Below are positions 8,040 to 16,376 of a stretch of 64,000 nt of DNA, in pieces; the stretch's first letter is position 1, and the number at the start of each line of letters is the position of its first letter. Origin of the DNA: Vibrio sp. ES.051 (GTDB taxonomy: Bacteria; Pseudomonadota; Gammaproteobacteria; Enterobacterales; Vibrionaceae); assembly GCF_002563795.1 (NCBI RefSeq), contig NZ_PDJL01000004.1, positions 682,001 through 746,000 of the forward strand, read 5' to 3'. Under the pieces are notes generated by a model. That model saw only the letters and a program-made list of their open reading frames with translations, did not search any database and was not told where the DNA came from. Made by a program: the position numbers and the translations under genes.

Positions 8040-9233
8040 ATGCGCTATTTAGCTCTCTTACTGATAGGTTGGTTGTCCCTACCGGTATATGCATTAACTC
8101 AGGTAGATATCTATCGTGCTGAAGTGGTTATCGACAATGAGCAGAACAACGGTGAGACATTGGCTCGTCAACAAGGTATGCAAGATGTGATTGTTCGAGC
8201 TACGGGTTCTCAATCCTCATTAAGCAATCCTGTTATTAAAAAGGCGCTCAGCTCCAGCGCGCGCTATATATCACAACTGAGTTATGGTCAGATAAATGGG
8301 CAAACAAGTTTGAAGATGCTTTTCAATAGTGGTCAAATCAGCGCGTTGCTCACTCAGGCTCAATTGCCGTCTTGGTCTCCCAATCGACCTAATATCTTAG
8401 TTTGGATGGTTGAGGAACAAGACTATGATCGCAACATCGCTTGGGAGCACTCCGGCTCACCCAACATTGCAGCACTTCGCGGGGCGGCGCAATCAAGAGG
8501 TTTGCCGATCACGATCCCTGTCGGGGATTTTGATGATGTAACGGGCGTGAATGTTTCTGATTTATGGGGGGGATTTATTGAGCCAATTGGTCAAGCAAGC
8601 CAACGCTACCAAGCTGATGCGATTCTTGTTGTGCGTGCTCAAGGAGATCAGATTCGTTGGACGCTGTACGATCAATCGCCAACAAACATTCTTGATGTGC
8701 AACGCTCTGCTCGTAATGGCTCTGAATCCGGCTCCAATGCAATTGCTGCTATGGTAGACGGAATTGCCGACTATTATGCGAGTAAGAGTGCGGTGGTGGT
8801 TTCTGGGAAGTCTTCACAAGCGCTTGCAGTGAAAGTGCTTAACGTTACATCTGCAGCCGACTTCTTCCGTTTAGAAAATGCACTAAAACAACTTAATTCT
8901 GTCGCAGGAATTGAAGTCAAGCGTGTTCAAGGTAATGAGTTGACGTTAAATATCCACTTGTTGGCCTCTCAACAAGCCTTTGAGAAAGAGCTATCATCGA
9001 TCTCTCAGTTGAGGGAGGTTGAAAACATGGTTCCGGCACAACAACCAGAGCAGTCTGCGCAAGTGGAGCAAACAAGAAAGCCTGCAGCGGAAGCAGAAGG
9101 GCAGTCCGAAGCTCCGGCTGACATGATTGAAGAGTCTAGCGAAGAGAGAGTAAAAGCGGTTGAATCCCCTGCTGGTGTTACGCCAGTGCAAGAGCAGTAT
9201 GATCTTATCTACCAATGGCGCACGGCGTCATAG
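8040..9233 (+). CDS. DUF2066 domain protein, exported
   Basis: A 397-residue protein of unknown function. MRYLALLLIGWLSLPVYALTQ is a plausible Sec signal peptide with cleavage after VYA, so the protein should act in the periplasm or at the outer membrane. The conserved DUF2066 region spans roughly 20-330 and shows RAEVVIDNEQ, LARQQGMQDVIVRATG and NILVWMVEE. The last 70 residues are rich in Glu, Gln, Ala and Pro and likely disordered. GTTTAGAGGATT precedes the ATG. A strong terminator follows, so it appears to be a single-gene unit. Confidence 0.8.
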   Translation: MRYLALLLIGWLSLPVYALTQVDIYRAEVVIDNEQNNGETLARQQGMQDVIVRATGSQSSLSNPVIKKALSSSARYISQLSYGQINGQTSLKMLFNSGQISALLTQAQLPSWSPNRPNILVWMVEEQDYDRNIAWEHSGSPNIAALRGAAQSRGLPITIPVGDFDDVTGVNVSDLWGGFIEPIGQASQRYQADAILVVRAQGDQIRWTLYDQSPTNILDVQRSARNGSESGSNAIAAMVDGIADYYASKSAVVVSGKSSQALAVKVLNVTSAADFFRLENALKQLNSVAGIEVKRVQGNELTLNIHLLASQQAFEKELSSISQLREVENMVPAQQPEQSAQVEQTRKPAAEAEGQSEAPADMIEESSEERVKAVESPAGVTPVQEQYDLIYQWRTAS

Positions 9234-9273
9234 TGTTTATACCAACCACAGTAAATGGTAAAAAATAGCATAG

Positions 9274-9304
9274 AAAAAAGAGTCGCGATTGGCGACTCTT
9301 TTTT
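9274..9304. terminator. Bidirectional terminator after the DUF2066 gene
   Basis: AAAAAAGAGTCGC-GATTG-GCGACTCTTTTTT is a 13-bp stem with T-runs in both directions, between the plus-strand DUF2066 gene and the minus-strand bepA group. Confidence 0.93.
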
Positions 9305-9366
9305 GATATCTAGATTCTAGATTAACGGTTGATGATACCTATCACGCTCATTTGAGTTTCATCGTA

Positions 9367-9807
9367 TTATTTATTGAATTTCGACTTTTCTTCCTTTTCT
9401 ACTTGGGATAAAAGTTTTAGTTTTAGCCCTAGTTCTTTACCTCTCGCCCTAGCAAATAAAATATTCCCTATAAAGCCTAATGACGTTAGCAGTAACTCCA
9501 CTGCCGCAAGCCAACGTTCGCCGCCATCCACATAAAGAATGGTCAGGGCGTGTAAGAAATACAGCATCAGAACAAAGTTAGCCCAAGCGTGAGTATAAGG
9601 TTTGCCCGCTAAAATTCCGGGAAGTGGAAGTAACAAAGGAATACACCATGCAATAGCCAATGTTGTACTGCTTAGGTGAGGGTGAGGCGATAACGCAAGC
9701 TGCCAAATAGCGACCCAAGTTAATAAGGCTAAATTGCCAAACAAAGCGAGGTAACGGTAAGTTTTAGCCTGCGTACCGAGTGGTATTTGGTCGAAAGAGT
9801 CAGACAT
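9367..9807 (-). CDS. DUF2069 membrane protein
   Basis: A 146-residue integral membrane protein with four hydrophobic segments (about residues 20-40, 45-65, 72-92 and 100-118) and a charged Lys/Glu-rich C-terminal tail. It fits the DUF2069 family of uncharacterised inner-membrane proteins. It is the last gene of the minus-strand group bepA-arsC-wrbA-DUF2069, 22 bp after wrbA, so it is probably co-transcribed. Function is unknown. Confidence 0.75.
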   Translation of the reverse strand: MSDSFDQIPLGTQAKTYRYLALFGNLALLTWVAIWQLALSPHPHLSSTTLAIAWCIPLLLPLPGILAGKPYTHAWANFVLMLYFLHALTILYVDGGERWLAAVELLLTSLGFIGNILFARARGKELGLKLKLLSQVEKEEKSKFNK

Positions 9808-9829
9808 CGATGAACTATCCTTGAATTTA

Positions 9830-10399
9830 CTAACAGACTTTTAATTTTAACGCTGTGGTTGCGAGTCGTTTGCCTAATTTTTGTGCCAGGCGAGCCTCTT
9901 CATTGGTGAGGCTAGGCTCCTGACCCACACTACTTGCACCATAGGGCGTGCCCCCCGACTGTGTGGTGTGTAGCTCTGGTTCTGCATATGGAATCCCCAT
10001 TACCATCATCCCGTGATGCAATAAAGGAGTCATCATGCTTTGTAATGTTGTTTCTTGACCACCATGCATCGAAGATGAGGAGGTAAAGACACAAGCAGGC
10101 TTATCAATTAAGTCACCACCAACCCATAGAGAAGTCGTTTGATCCCAAAGGTGTTTTAAAGGGGCTGCCATGTTGCCAAACCAGACAGGGCTGCCGAAAG
10201 CGAGACCGTCACATGTCTTCAGTTCTTCTAGAGTAACAATTGGATCGGAAGGGGGATGTGAGTCAGGTGACAATTCTTCAACTGTACGTAAAATTGCTTG
10301 GCAATGAGGAGTCGATTCAACCCCTCTTGCAATCTGCCTTGCCAACTGTCTTGTGGAGCCGTGACGGCTGAAGTACAAAATAAGGATTCGGCAATCCAT
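9830..10399 (-). CDS. wrbA: WrbA-type NAD(P)H:quinone oxidoreductase
   Basis: Flavodoxin-like FMN protein that reduces quinones by two electrons, protecting against semiquinone stress. The 189 residues begin with the phosphate-binding strand ILILYFSRHGSTRQLARQIARGVE, followed by FGSPVWFGNMAAPLKHLWDQT and FTSSSSMHGGQETTL, the WrbA insertion signature. It starts one base after the arsC-like stop, so translational coupling is likely. Slightly shorter than E. coli WrbA (198). Confidence 0.88.
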   Translation of the reverse strand: MDCRILILYFSRHGSTRQLARQIARGVESTPHCQAILRTVEELSPDSHPPSDPIVTLEELKTCDGLAFGSPVWFGNMAAPLKHLWDQTTSLWVGGDLIDKPACVFTSSSSMHGGQETTLQSMMTPLLHHGMMVMGIPYAEPELHTTQSGGTPYGASSVGQEPSLTNEEARLAQKLGKRLATTALKLKVC

Positions 10400-10750
10400 T
10401 TATAGAATATCCAACACTTGTTCTGGTGGGCGACCAATCTTCGCTTGGCCATTGGCAACGACAATTGGGCGTTCAAATAGCTTAGGGTTTGTAGCCATGG
10501 CCTCGAATAGTTGCTCATCGGTTACAGATGCTTCACCTAAGCCTAACTCTTTATAAATGGCTTCTTTTGTACGCATCATTTCACGTACAGATGATAAACC
10601 GAGTTGAGTGTAAAGTACTTTGAGTTCATTTACATTCAGAGGTGTATCTAGGTATTTGATGATTTCTGGTGTAATACCGTTTTGCTCAAGTAGCTCAAGA
10701 GTTTGACGGCTCTTTGAGCAGCGAGGGTTGTGGTAAATCACGACTGACAT
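10400..10750 (-). CDS. arsC: ArsC/YfgD-family glutaredoxin-dependent arsenate reductase
   Basis: Small thioredoxin-fold reductase of 116 residues. The active-site region IYHNPRCSKSRQTLELLEQNGI contains the catalytic Cys, and an RTKE motif and a RPIVV loop typical of ArsC/YfgD follow. I chose the ATG at 10750 because GGAG lies 6 nt upstream; the ATG 12 nt earlier adds MEKT. It sits directly between bepA and wrbA, and bepA-yfgD is also a pair in E. coli. There are no other ars genes nearby, so a general reductase role is as likely as arsenic resistance. Confidence 0.85.
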   Translation of the reverse strand: MSVVIYHNPRCSKSRQTLELLEQNGITPEIIKYLDTPLNVNELKVLYTQLGLSSVREMMRTKEAIYKELGLGEASVTDEQLFEAMATNPKLFERPIVVANGQAKIGRPPEQVLDIL

Positions 10751-10766
10751 GGTTTTCTCCATTTCG

Positions 10767-12224
10767 TTATTGTAATGCCATGAATCGATCTCTTTGGATC
10801 ATGAGTTGGTCAATACGAGCATCGTATCGCGCTTGTTCTAAGCTACCCAGTTTGGCCATTTTACTTGCTTCACTATAATATTGAATCGCTTTATTCCAGT
10901 TTGCTCGTAGTGCCAAAATTTCAGCACGTGCGGCCAATTCTTCATCACTACGGCCTAATGCATGATAACTTTTCGAGAGTAAGTGCCAGCCGTTTGTGTC
11001 TTCTGGGTAATCATGGGTGTAACGCTGAAGAACACGCACGGCCAGAGTGTTTTGATTACCTTCAAGTAGCGCATTGGCATAGTTGATGGTTAAAACTTTA
11101 TTCTGAGGATTACGAGAGAGCGCCCGGTTGAGCATTTCTATCGCTTTGTCTGGTTGCTTTTTCTCAATATATAAATCGGTCATGGTATCAAGGTAGAATG
11201 GGTTACTTGGGTCTTGTTCTAAGAGCTTTTCCAAAATCGGTTCTGCTTGAGATAAGCGCTTACTATCGAGATGCACCAAAGCTCGTCCATAATCGAAAGC
11301 CAGCGTGATATCTGCCGAGGCTTGCTTTTGTGTACGTTCAAACCAATTAAGAGCGGCTTGTCCATCAATGCCTGCATAACGCGCCACTATGCGCGCACGA
11401 GTTAGGTGGTAGTCTATCGACGGGACGACTCGCATTGGTGGGTAGGTTCTGGCTCGCGCACGGCTATCGGTAATACGGTCTTCGGGTAGCGGATGCGTTA
11501 GCAGCATTGGTGGTGGCTTACTGGCATAGCGATACTCATCGGCAAGGCGTCCAAAAAAGCGAGGCATGGCTTGCACTTCGAAGCCTGCTTTTGCCAGCGT
11601 CGAAATCCCAAAGCGATCCGCTTCTTTCTCGTTAGTGCGAGTATAATTGATTTGGCTTTGCATATTGCCCGCAGTTGCCGCGGTAATTGCCGCCATCCCC
11701 GCTTCTGGGGAGGCAATAGAAAGTAGTAAAGCTCCAGCGAGCGCAGCCAATGTTGCAGGAGAACGGCGTGCTTGTTCTTCCATGCTACGAGCGAGGTGGC
11801 GTTGCGTGACGTGTGCGATCTCGTGCGCCACAACAGAGGCGAGTTCACTCTCAGAGCGAGCATGAAGAAACAAGCCAGAGTGCAACGCGACGTAACCACC
11901 AAAAAACGCAAACGCGTTAATATTACGGTCGCGGATCATAAAAAAGTGAAACGGGGTTTTTACGTCATTCGCATTGGCAACCAGACGGTGGCCTAAAGAA
12001 TCGATGTACTCATTAATCACGGGGTCATTGACGAGAGGCTTACTGGCTCTAAGCATGCGCATATACGCATCGCCATAAATCAACTCTTGGTCTATCGAAA
12101 GCGTGCCTCCAGCAGCCGTACCGATTTCGGGCAAATCCATGCTGTTGGTATTGGCATAAGTGGTCGGCGAACTGATTACAGCAGCAAGACATAAACAAAC
12201 TAGCGAGCGAGTGCGTTTTAACAT
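10767..12224 (-). CDS. bepA: BepA periplasmic metalloprotease/chaperone
   Basis: Zinc metalloprotease that degrades misassembled outer-membrane proteins such as LptD and works with the BAM complex. With the start at 12224 the protein has 485 residues: signal peptide MLKRTRSLVCLCLAAVISS...ANT, M48 peptidase domain with HEIAH at 134-138 and NEKEAD as the third ligand region, then a C-terminal TPR region (about 310-485). The frame stays open 35 codons further upstream to 12329, but those residues would precede the signal peptide and do not fit the family. Promoter not identified. Confidence 0.92.
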   Translation of the reverse strand: MLKRTRSLVCLCLAAVISSPTTYANTNSMDLPEIGTAAGGTLSIDQELIYGDAYMRMLRASKPLVNDPVINEYIDSLGHRLVANANDVKTPFHFFMIRDRNINAFAFFGGYVALHSGLFLHARSESELASVVAHEIAHVTQRHLARSMEEQARRSPATLAALAGALLLSIASPEAGMAAITAATAGNMQSQINYTRTNEKEADRFGISTLAKAGFEVQAMPRFFGRLADEYRYASKPPPMLLTHPLPEDRITDSRARARTYPPMRVVPSIDYHLTRARIVARYAGIDGQAALNWFERTQKQASADITLAFDYGRALVHLDSKRLSQAEPILEKLLEQDPSNPFYLDTMTDLYIEKKQPDKAIEMLNRALSRNPQNKVLTINYANALLEGNQNTLAVRVLQRYTHDYPEDTNGWHLLSKSYHALGRSDEELAARAEILALRANWNKAIQYYSEASKMAKLGSLEQARYDARIDQLMIQRDRFMALQ

Positions 12225-12472
12225 ACGTTTAAAGGGGTCTCCAAAAATACCTAAGCGTGTGGTTGGAGGTAGAGGTTCTCCTAGCATGCCACATGTCTTT
12301 TGGTCATCCGCGTGGATATACGCTAGCAATAAGACCGGAAATGAACGAATTGGTTTCGTAAATTTCTTTATACCCGAGTCATTTTAGCATGTGGTTAAAT
12401 CATGTTAGAAGTGCTAGCACCAGCTTAAAAAGCCGTTACAATACAACCCTATCATAAGTGCAGAGCAATACA

Positions 12473-12718
12473 ATGGAATCGATGTTACTTGATTTGCGCG
12501 AACAACGTTGCCCAATGGCGCTGTTGCTTGCAAAACGTCACGCTGCTGAGGCCTTTCAAGGAGAAGCTCAACAGTATCATCAACTTGTCATTCAAGTAAT
12601 GGATAGCAGCTCTAAACGAGACATCGTGAACTACCTAAGTGCCCAAGGGTACCTAGTCGATTGCCAATCTACACCCGAGCACTACACATTGACTGTCTTC
12701 AATAAGGAATCCTCATAA
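12473..12718 (+). CDS. TusA/SirA-like sulfur-carrier family protein
   Basis: An 81-residue protein of the TusA (SirA-like) fold. The family active-site CPxP motif appears as RCPMALLLAK: the Cys is kept but the second Pro is Ala. YLSAQGYLVDC replaces the usual C-terminal part. The ATG at 12473 is preferred over an in-frame GTG at 12458 because the sequence after it (MLLDLREQRCPMAL) matches the family N-terminus. It ends one base before perM, so the two are probably an operon. Which sulfur pathway it serves cannot be read. Confidence 0.75.
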   Translation: MESMLLDLREQRCPMALLLAKRHAAEAFQGEAQQYHQLVIQVMDSSSKRDIVNYLSAQGYLVDCQSTPEHYTLTVFNKESS

Positions 12719-12719
12719 G

Positions 12720-13793
12720 ATGTTTGAAATGGTAAATCGCTGGTACAAGCGACGTTTCTCTGACCCTCATGCAGTAAGCCTCGTCGCGATCTTACTGTTT
12801 GGTTTCATCACCATTTACTTTTTTGGGCATTTGATTGCGCCATTGCTTGTCGCGATCGTTTTAGCTTATCTTCTTGAATGGCCTGTCGTTAAGATGTGCC
12901 GTTTGGGAGTGCCGCGCACATTGTCGGTCATCATCGTTATTTTAATCTTTCTTGGGTTAATGTTAATCGCCATGTTTGGTTTAGTGCCGACAATTTGGAC
13001 TCAGGTCGGAAACCTTATCAACGACATTCCGAATATGTATAACGGTCTGCAAAAGTTCATCGTTACGTTGCCAGAGCGTCACCCTGAGTTGGCGAATTTA
13101 CAAATTGTGGAAACGGTTTTTAGTAATGCAAAAAACCAAGCATTAGGATTGGGTGAAAGCGTTGTTAAAGGTTCACTTGCTTCATTGGTGAGCATTGCAA
13201 CGTTAGTGGTGTACTTGATTTTGGTGCCGCTATTGATTTTCTTCCTGTTAAAAGACAAAGAAGAGATGTTAAGAATTGCGAGTAAAATTTTGCCTAAAAA
13301 TCGTAAGTTGGCAAATAAAGTTTGGCATGAGATGAATGAGCAAATCTCTAATTACATTCGTGGCAAAGCACTTGAAATTTTAATCGTTGGTAGCGTGAGC
13401 TACGTAACTTTTGCGATTTTGGATTTACGTTACTCGGCGTTACTTGCGGTAGCTGTTGGTTTGTCGGTATTGATCCCTTATATCGGTGCGGCAGCCATAA
13501 CGGTACCCATTGCTATTGTCGGTTTGTTCCAATGGGGATTGACCCCTCCGTTTTATTGGCTACTCCTTGCCTACAGTATTATCCAAGCGTTAGATGGTAA
13601 TGTGTTGGTCCCTGTGTTGTTTTCTGAGGCCGTCAACTTACACCCGGTCGCAATCATTGTTGCCGTATTGGTATTTGGTGGTATGTGGGGCTTTTGGGGC
13701 GTCTTCTTCGCTATTCCATTGGCGACACTAGTGAAAGCGGTTTGGCATGCGTTGCCAAGTACAGAAGAAAACCAGACTGCGGAACAAGAATAG
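12720..13793 (+). CDS. perM: PerM/AI-2E-family transporter
   Basis: Inner-membrane permease of 357 residues in the AI-2E exporter-like family. Hydrophobic pairs occur at about 20-70, 75-95, 155-180, 215-300 and 310-340. A soluble stretch around 95-150 and the motif LLIFFLLKDKEEML are typical. The family includes E. coli PerM and exporters and antiporters of varied substrate, so the substrate is not assigned. It starts one base after the TusA-like gene. In E. coli perM likewise lies next to bepA. Confidence 0.85.
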   Translation: MFEMVNRWYKRRFSDPHAVSLVAILLFGFITIYFFGHLIAPLLVAIVLAYLLEWPVVKMCRLGVPRTLSVIIVILIFLGLMLIAMFGLVPTIWTQVGNLINDIPNMYNGLQKFIVTLPERHPELANLQIVETVFSNAKNQALGLGESVVKGSLASLVSIATLVVYLILVPLLIFFLLKDKEEMLRIASKILPKNRKLANKVWHEMNEQISNYIRGKALEILIVGSVSYVTFAILDLRYSALLAVAVGLSVLIPYIGAAAITVPIAIVGLFQWGLTPPFYWLLLAYSIIQALDGNVLVPVLFSEAVNLHPVAIIVAVLVFGGMWGFWGVFFAIPLATLVKAVWHALPSTEENQTAEQE

Positions 13794-13816
13794 CAAGCAG
13801 TAAACGACAGAATAAG

Positions 13817-13842
13817 AAAACCCAGCAGAACGCTGGGCTTTT
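13817..13842. terminator. Bidirectional terminator between perM and bcp
   Basis: AAAACCCAGC-AGAAC-GCTGGGCTTTT is a compact stem flanked by A and T runs, between convergent perM and bcp. Confidence 0.88.
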
Positions 13843-13865
13843 ATTGTGTCGTGACGCGATATCGA

Positions 13866-14336
13866 TTACGCGTTTTGGTTAAGGTAGTTCAGAACCACTT
13901 CGTGGTGGTCTTTTGTTTTGAACTTATTAAACACGTGTTCAATCACGCCGTCTTCATTAATGAGAAAGCTAATACGATGAAGACCATCATAGACCTTACC
14001 CATGAACTTTTTTTCGCCCCAAACGCCAAATTGCTCGGCTACGGTATGATCTTCATCTGAAAGTAAGGTGAAGTTCAATTCGTTACGTTCTATAAACTTA
14101 CCCAACCGCTTGACAGGGTCGATGCTTACGCCCAATACAACGATATTGTGCGCGTCTAGCTCTGCTTTAATATCACGCAGACCTTTTGCTTGCGTAGTGC
14201 AGCCTGGCGTCATTGCTTTAGGATAAAAATAGAAAAGTACTTTTTTACCTTTAAAGTCATCAAGAGAAACGGTGTTACCGTCTTGGTCGAGCAAAGAGAA
14301 GGCTGGCGCTGGCGAGCCTACTGTCAGCGTATTCAT
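13866..14336 (-). CDS. bcp: Peroxiredoxin Bcp (single-cysteine variant)
   Basis: Thiol peroxidase of the Bcp/PrxQ family, 156 residues, reducing H2O2 and organic hydroperoxides in the cytoplasm. The active site reads FYPKAMTPGCTTQAKGLRD, with the peroxidatic Cys in MTPGC. E. coli Bcp has a resolving Cys five residues later (CTVQAC); here that residue is Lys, and I see no other Cys in the protein, so it should work as a 1-Cys enzyme. The downstream FGVWGEKKFMGKVYDGLHRISFLI is typical. It lies 16 bp after gcvR, the E. coli gcvR-bcp order. Confidence 0.93.
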   Translation of the reverse strand: MNTLTVGSPAPAFSLLDQDGNTVSLDDFKGKKVLFYFYPKAMTPGCTTQAKGLRDIKAELDAHNIVVLGVSIDPVKRLGKFIERNELNFTLLSDEDHTVAEQFGVWGEKKFMGKVYDGLHRISFLINEDGVIEHVFNKFKTKDHHEVVLNYLNQNA

Positions 14337-14352
14337 GGTGATTTCCTTTACT

Positions 14353-14895
14353 TTATAGTGTGTTTTTAATGAAATTCAGAGAACCTTGTACGTTGAGTGA
14401 CTTACAAAGTTCATCGAAATTTTCTTGTAATTGCATTAGATTACTGTCGGTACTGACTGATGCGGTAATTGCGATGTGAAATTGGTCAGTATCACGCTGA
14501 ATTTTCGACTTACTGATAGTTTGGGCGCTCAGGGAGTCTAAGCCGATCTGTTGACCCGCGAAGAAGCGAGTAAATTCTTCTGTTAGACCAAGGCGGTCAT
14601 CAGACTCGATAAACACTTCCATGGTGTAACTGTGGCCGAGTAGCTCATGAGAGGCCGTTCGCTTCATGATCGTAATCAGATCATGCTCTTGGCCCAATAG
14701 CGGCAGTTGTGTTTCTACGCGGGTGACATTACTAGCGTTGCCAGTAAGTAGCATGATCAGAGTAAATTCATTTCCAAAGATAGCTATGCGGCTATCGACA
14801 ATGTTACAGCCAGCTTGAGTGACCAGTTTTACCACTTGGTTACAAATGCCCGGACGGTCCGTTCCAACTGCTGTAAGTACCAGATTTTGCTTCAT
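14353..14895 (-). CDS. gcvR: Glycine cleavage system repressor GcvR
   Basis: Two-ACT-domain regulator of 180 residues that restrains the activator GcvA when glycine is low. The first ACT domain is about 5-80 (LVLTAVGTDRPGICNQVVKLVTQAGCNIVDSRIA begins it) and the second about 90-175 (GLTEEFTRFF region). It is co-directional with bcp and only 16 bp from it. No gcvA or gcvB is visible in the window. Confidence 0.9.
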   Translation of the reverse strand: MKQNLVLTAVGTDRPGICNQVVKLVTQAGCNIVDSRIAIFGNEFTLIMLLTGNASNVTRVETQLPLLGQEHDLITIMKRTASHELLGHSYTMEVFIESDDRLGLTEEFTRFFAGQQIGLDSLSAQTISKSKIQRDTDQFHIAITASVSTDSNLMQLQENFDELCKSLNVQGSLNFIKNTL

Positions 14896-15416
14896 AAATG
14901 AGCTTCTTGTCCTTTTTTGAATAGGAAGATGTTAGCACAAATATTGACGAGAAATACGAGTCCGTTCTTTTTTTAGTTTATAAAAAAGCAAGCTGACTGG
15001 AGAGTGTCAGCCTGTATTTTTGATTTCAACGTCTGAGTGCTAAGCAATAAAACTTTCTCTGCTCATTTGCTGACGATTTGGTCTTTTTATTCACTCAAGC
15101 CTGACTTAGCCGACATAACCCAAGAGTATATTTTCGATTTCAGAGTAGAGTGGCATTAAGTATTGTTTCGCTATTTTTCCAATCACTGATAGATTCTAAA
15201 GTCACTCGAATATAGAGCCATGCGGCTCACTAACTACTAGGCCTAACACGATTATTAAGATTGTTGGGAATTAAACCAAATCGAGTAATTAAGTTGCTAG
15301 ACCTCTAACAACTGATAATTATTCATTCATTTGTACTTTGTAAGCGAGTTTACGCTCTTGTGTTTTTCAATCGCATTACAGTACCATGCAGAAAGAGTAA
15401 AGTGAGGGAGATAAAC
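14896..15416. other. gcvR-dapA intergenic region
   Basis: A 521-bp gap with divergent promoters. It holds a terminator-like hairpin GCTGAC-TGGAGAGT-GTCAGC at 14992-15011, flanked by an A-run before and CTGTATTTTTG after, in a place with no plus-strand gene to terminate. It also has a small AGCC-ATGC-GGCT hairpin near 15218-15229. No coding frame with a ribosome-binding site is visible, and I do not see a lysine riboswitch in front of dapA. An unannotated small RNA ending at about 15020 is possible but unsupported otherwise. Confidence 0.4.
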
Positions 15417-16295
15417 ATGTTTTCAGGAAGTATCGTAGCGCTGATTACACCATTCAAAGCGGATGGTGAAGTAGACTTTGACAGTCTACAAAAGCTAGTA
15501 GAGTACCACGTAGAAGCCGGTACAGACGGTATTGTGGCTGTAGGCACAACAGGCGAGTCAGCGACACTGACGATTGAAGAGCATGTAAAGGTCGTGAATA
15601 AAACGGTCGAGTTTGCCGACGGTCGCATCCCTGTGATTGCTGGTACGGGAGCAAATGCCACCCACGAAGCAGTTACATTTAGCAAATTATTGGCTGATTC
15701 TGGTATTTCAGGTTTCCTGAGTGTGACACCGTATTACAACAAGCCCACTCAAGAAGGTTTGTTCCTGCATTACAAGGCGATCGCTGAAGCAAGTGATGTG
15801 CCTCTAATTTTGTATAATGTACCAGGTCGTACTGCGGTAGATATGCAGCCAGAAACAGTGGCTCGCTTGTCAAAGCTTGATAATGTTGTTGCATTAAAAG
15901 ACGCGACAGGCGATTTGAGTCGAGTTGCACTTCATCGTGAACTTTGTGGCGAAGATTTTATCTTACTAAGCGGTGATGATGCGACGGGACTCGATTTTGT
16001 GGAACTTGGCGGCAATGGTGTTATCTCGGTAACCAACAATATTGCGGCTAAAGACATGGCAGACATGTTCGATTTGGCAAGTGAAGGTAAGTGCGAAGAA
16101 GCTAAGGCGATTAACCAGCGTTTAATGACGTTGCATAAGAACCTTTTCATTGAGGCAAGCCCTATCCCGGTAAAATGGGCAGCGCAAAAGCTTGGCTTGA
16201 TTGAAGACGGTGGTTTGCGTCTTCCTTTAACCACTCTGTCTGAAAAATCGCAGCCGATCGTGGAGCAGTCGTTAACCGACGCCGGTATTTATTAA
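15417..16295 (+). CDS. dapA: 4-hydroxy-tetrahydrodipicolinate synthase DapA
   Basis: Condenses pyruvate with aspartate semialdehyde in the first committed step of lysine and diaminopimelate synthesis. The 292 residues match the family. [20 protein letters not shown] is the conserved start, GTTGES binds substrate, ILYNVPGRT carries the catalytic Tyr and VALKDATGD the Schiff-base Lys. The ATG at 15417 has AGTGAGGGAG 5-10 nt upstream; the frame remains open earlier, but those residues do not match the family. bamC follows by 81 bp, as in E. coli. Confidence 0.97.
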   Translation: MFSGSIVALITPFKADGEVDFDSLQKLVEYHVEAGTDGIVAVGTTGESATLTIEEHVKVVNKTVEFADGRIPVIAGTGANATHEAVTFSKLLADSGISGFLSVTPYYNKPTQEGLFLHYKAIAEASDVPLILYNVPGRTAVDMQPETVARLSKLDNVVALKDATGDLSRVALHRELCGEDFILLSGDDATGLDFVELGGNGVISVTNNIAAKDMADMFDLASEGKCEEAKAINQRLMTLHKNLFIEASPIPVKWAAQKLGLIEDGGLRLPLTTLSEKSQPIVEQSLTDAGIY

Positions 16296-16376
16296 AATTG
16301 AGCTATTAAGATTGAGTTACTAGGATTGAAGTTCATGCTGAGGGTCGGATAAGCCCTGAGTATTTTAGGAGTATAG

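Noticed and set aside
12225..12329. 35-codon N-terminal extension of BepA
   Set aside because: It would place charged sequence before the signal peptide and has no family support; ATG 12224 gives the usual length.
15310..15335. Fur-box-like sequence (GATAATTATTCATT) before dapA
   Set aside because: Only the first half matches the Fur consensus, and dapA is not an expected iron-regulated gene.
15200..15416. Lysine riboswitch in the dapA leader
   Set aside because: I looked for the conserved purine-rich junctions and helices and could not find them.
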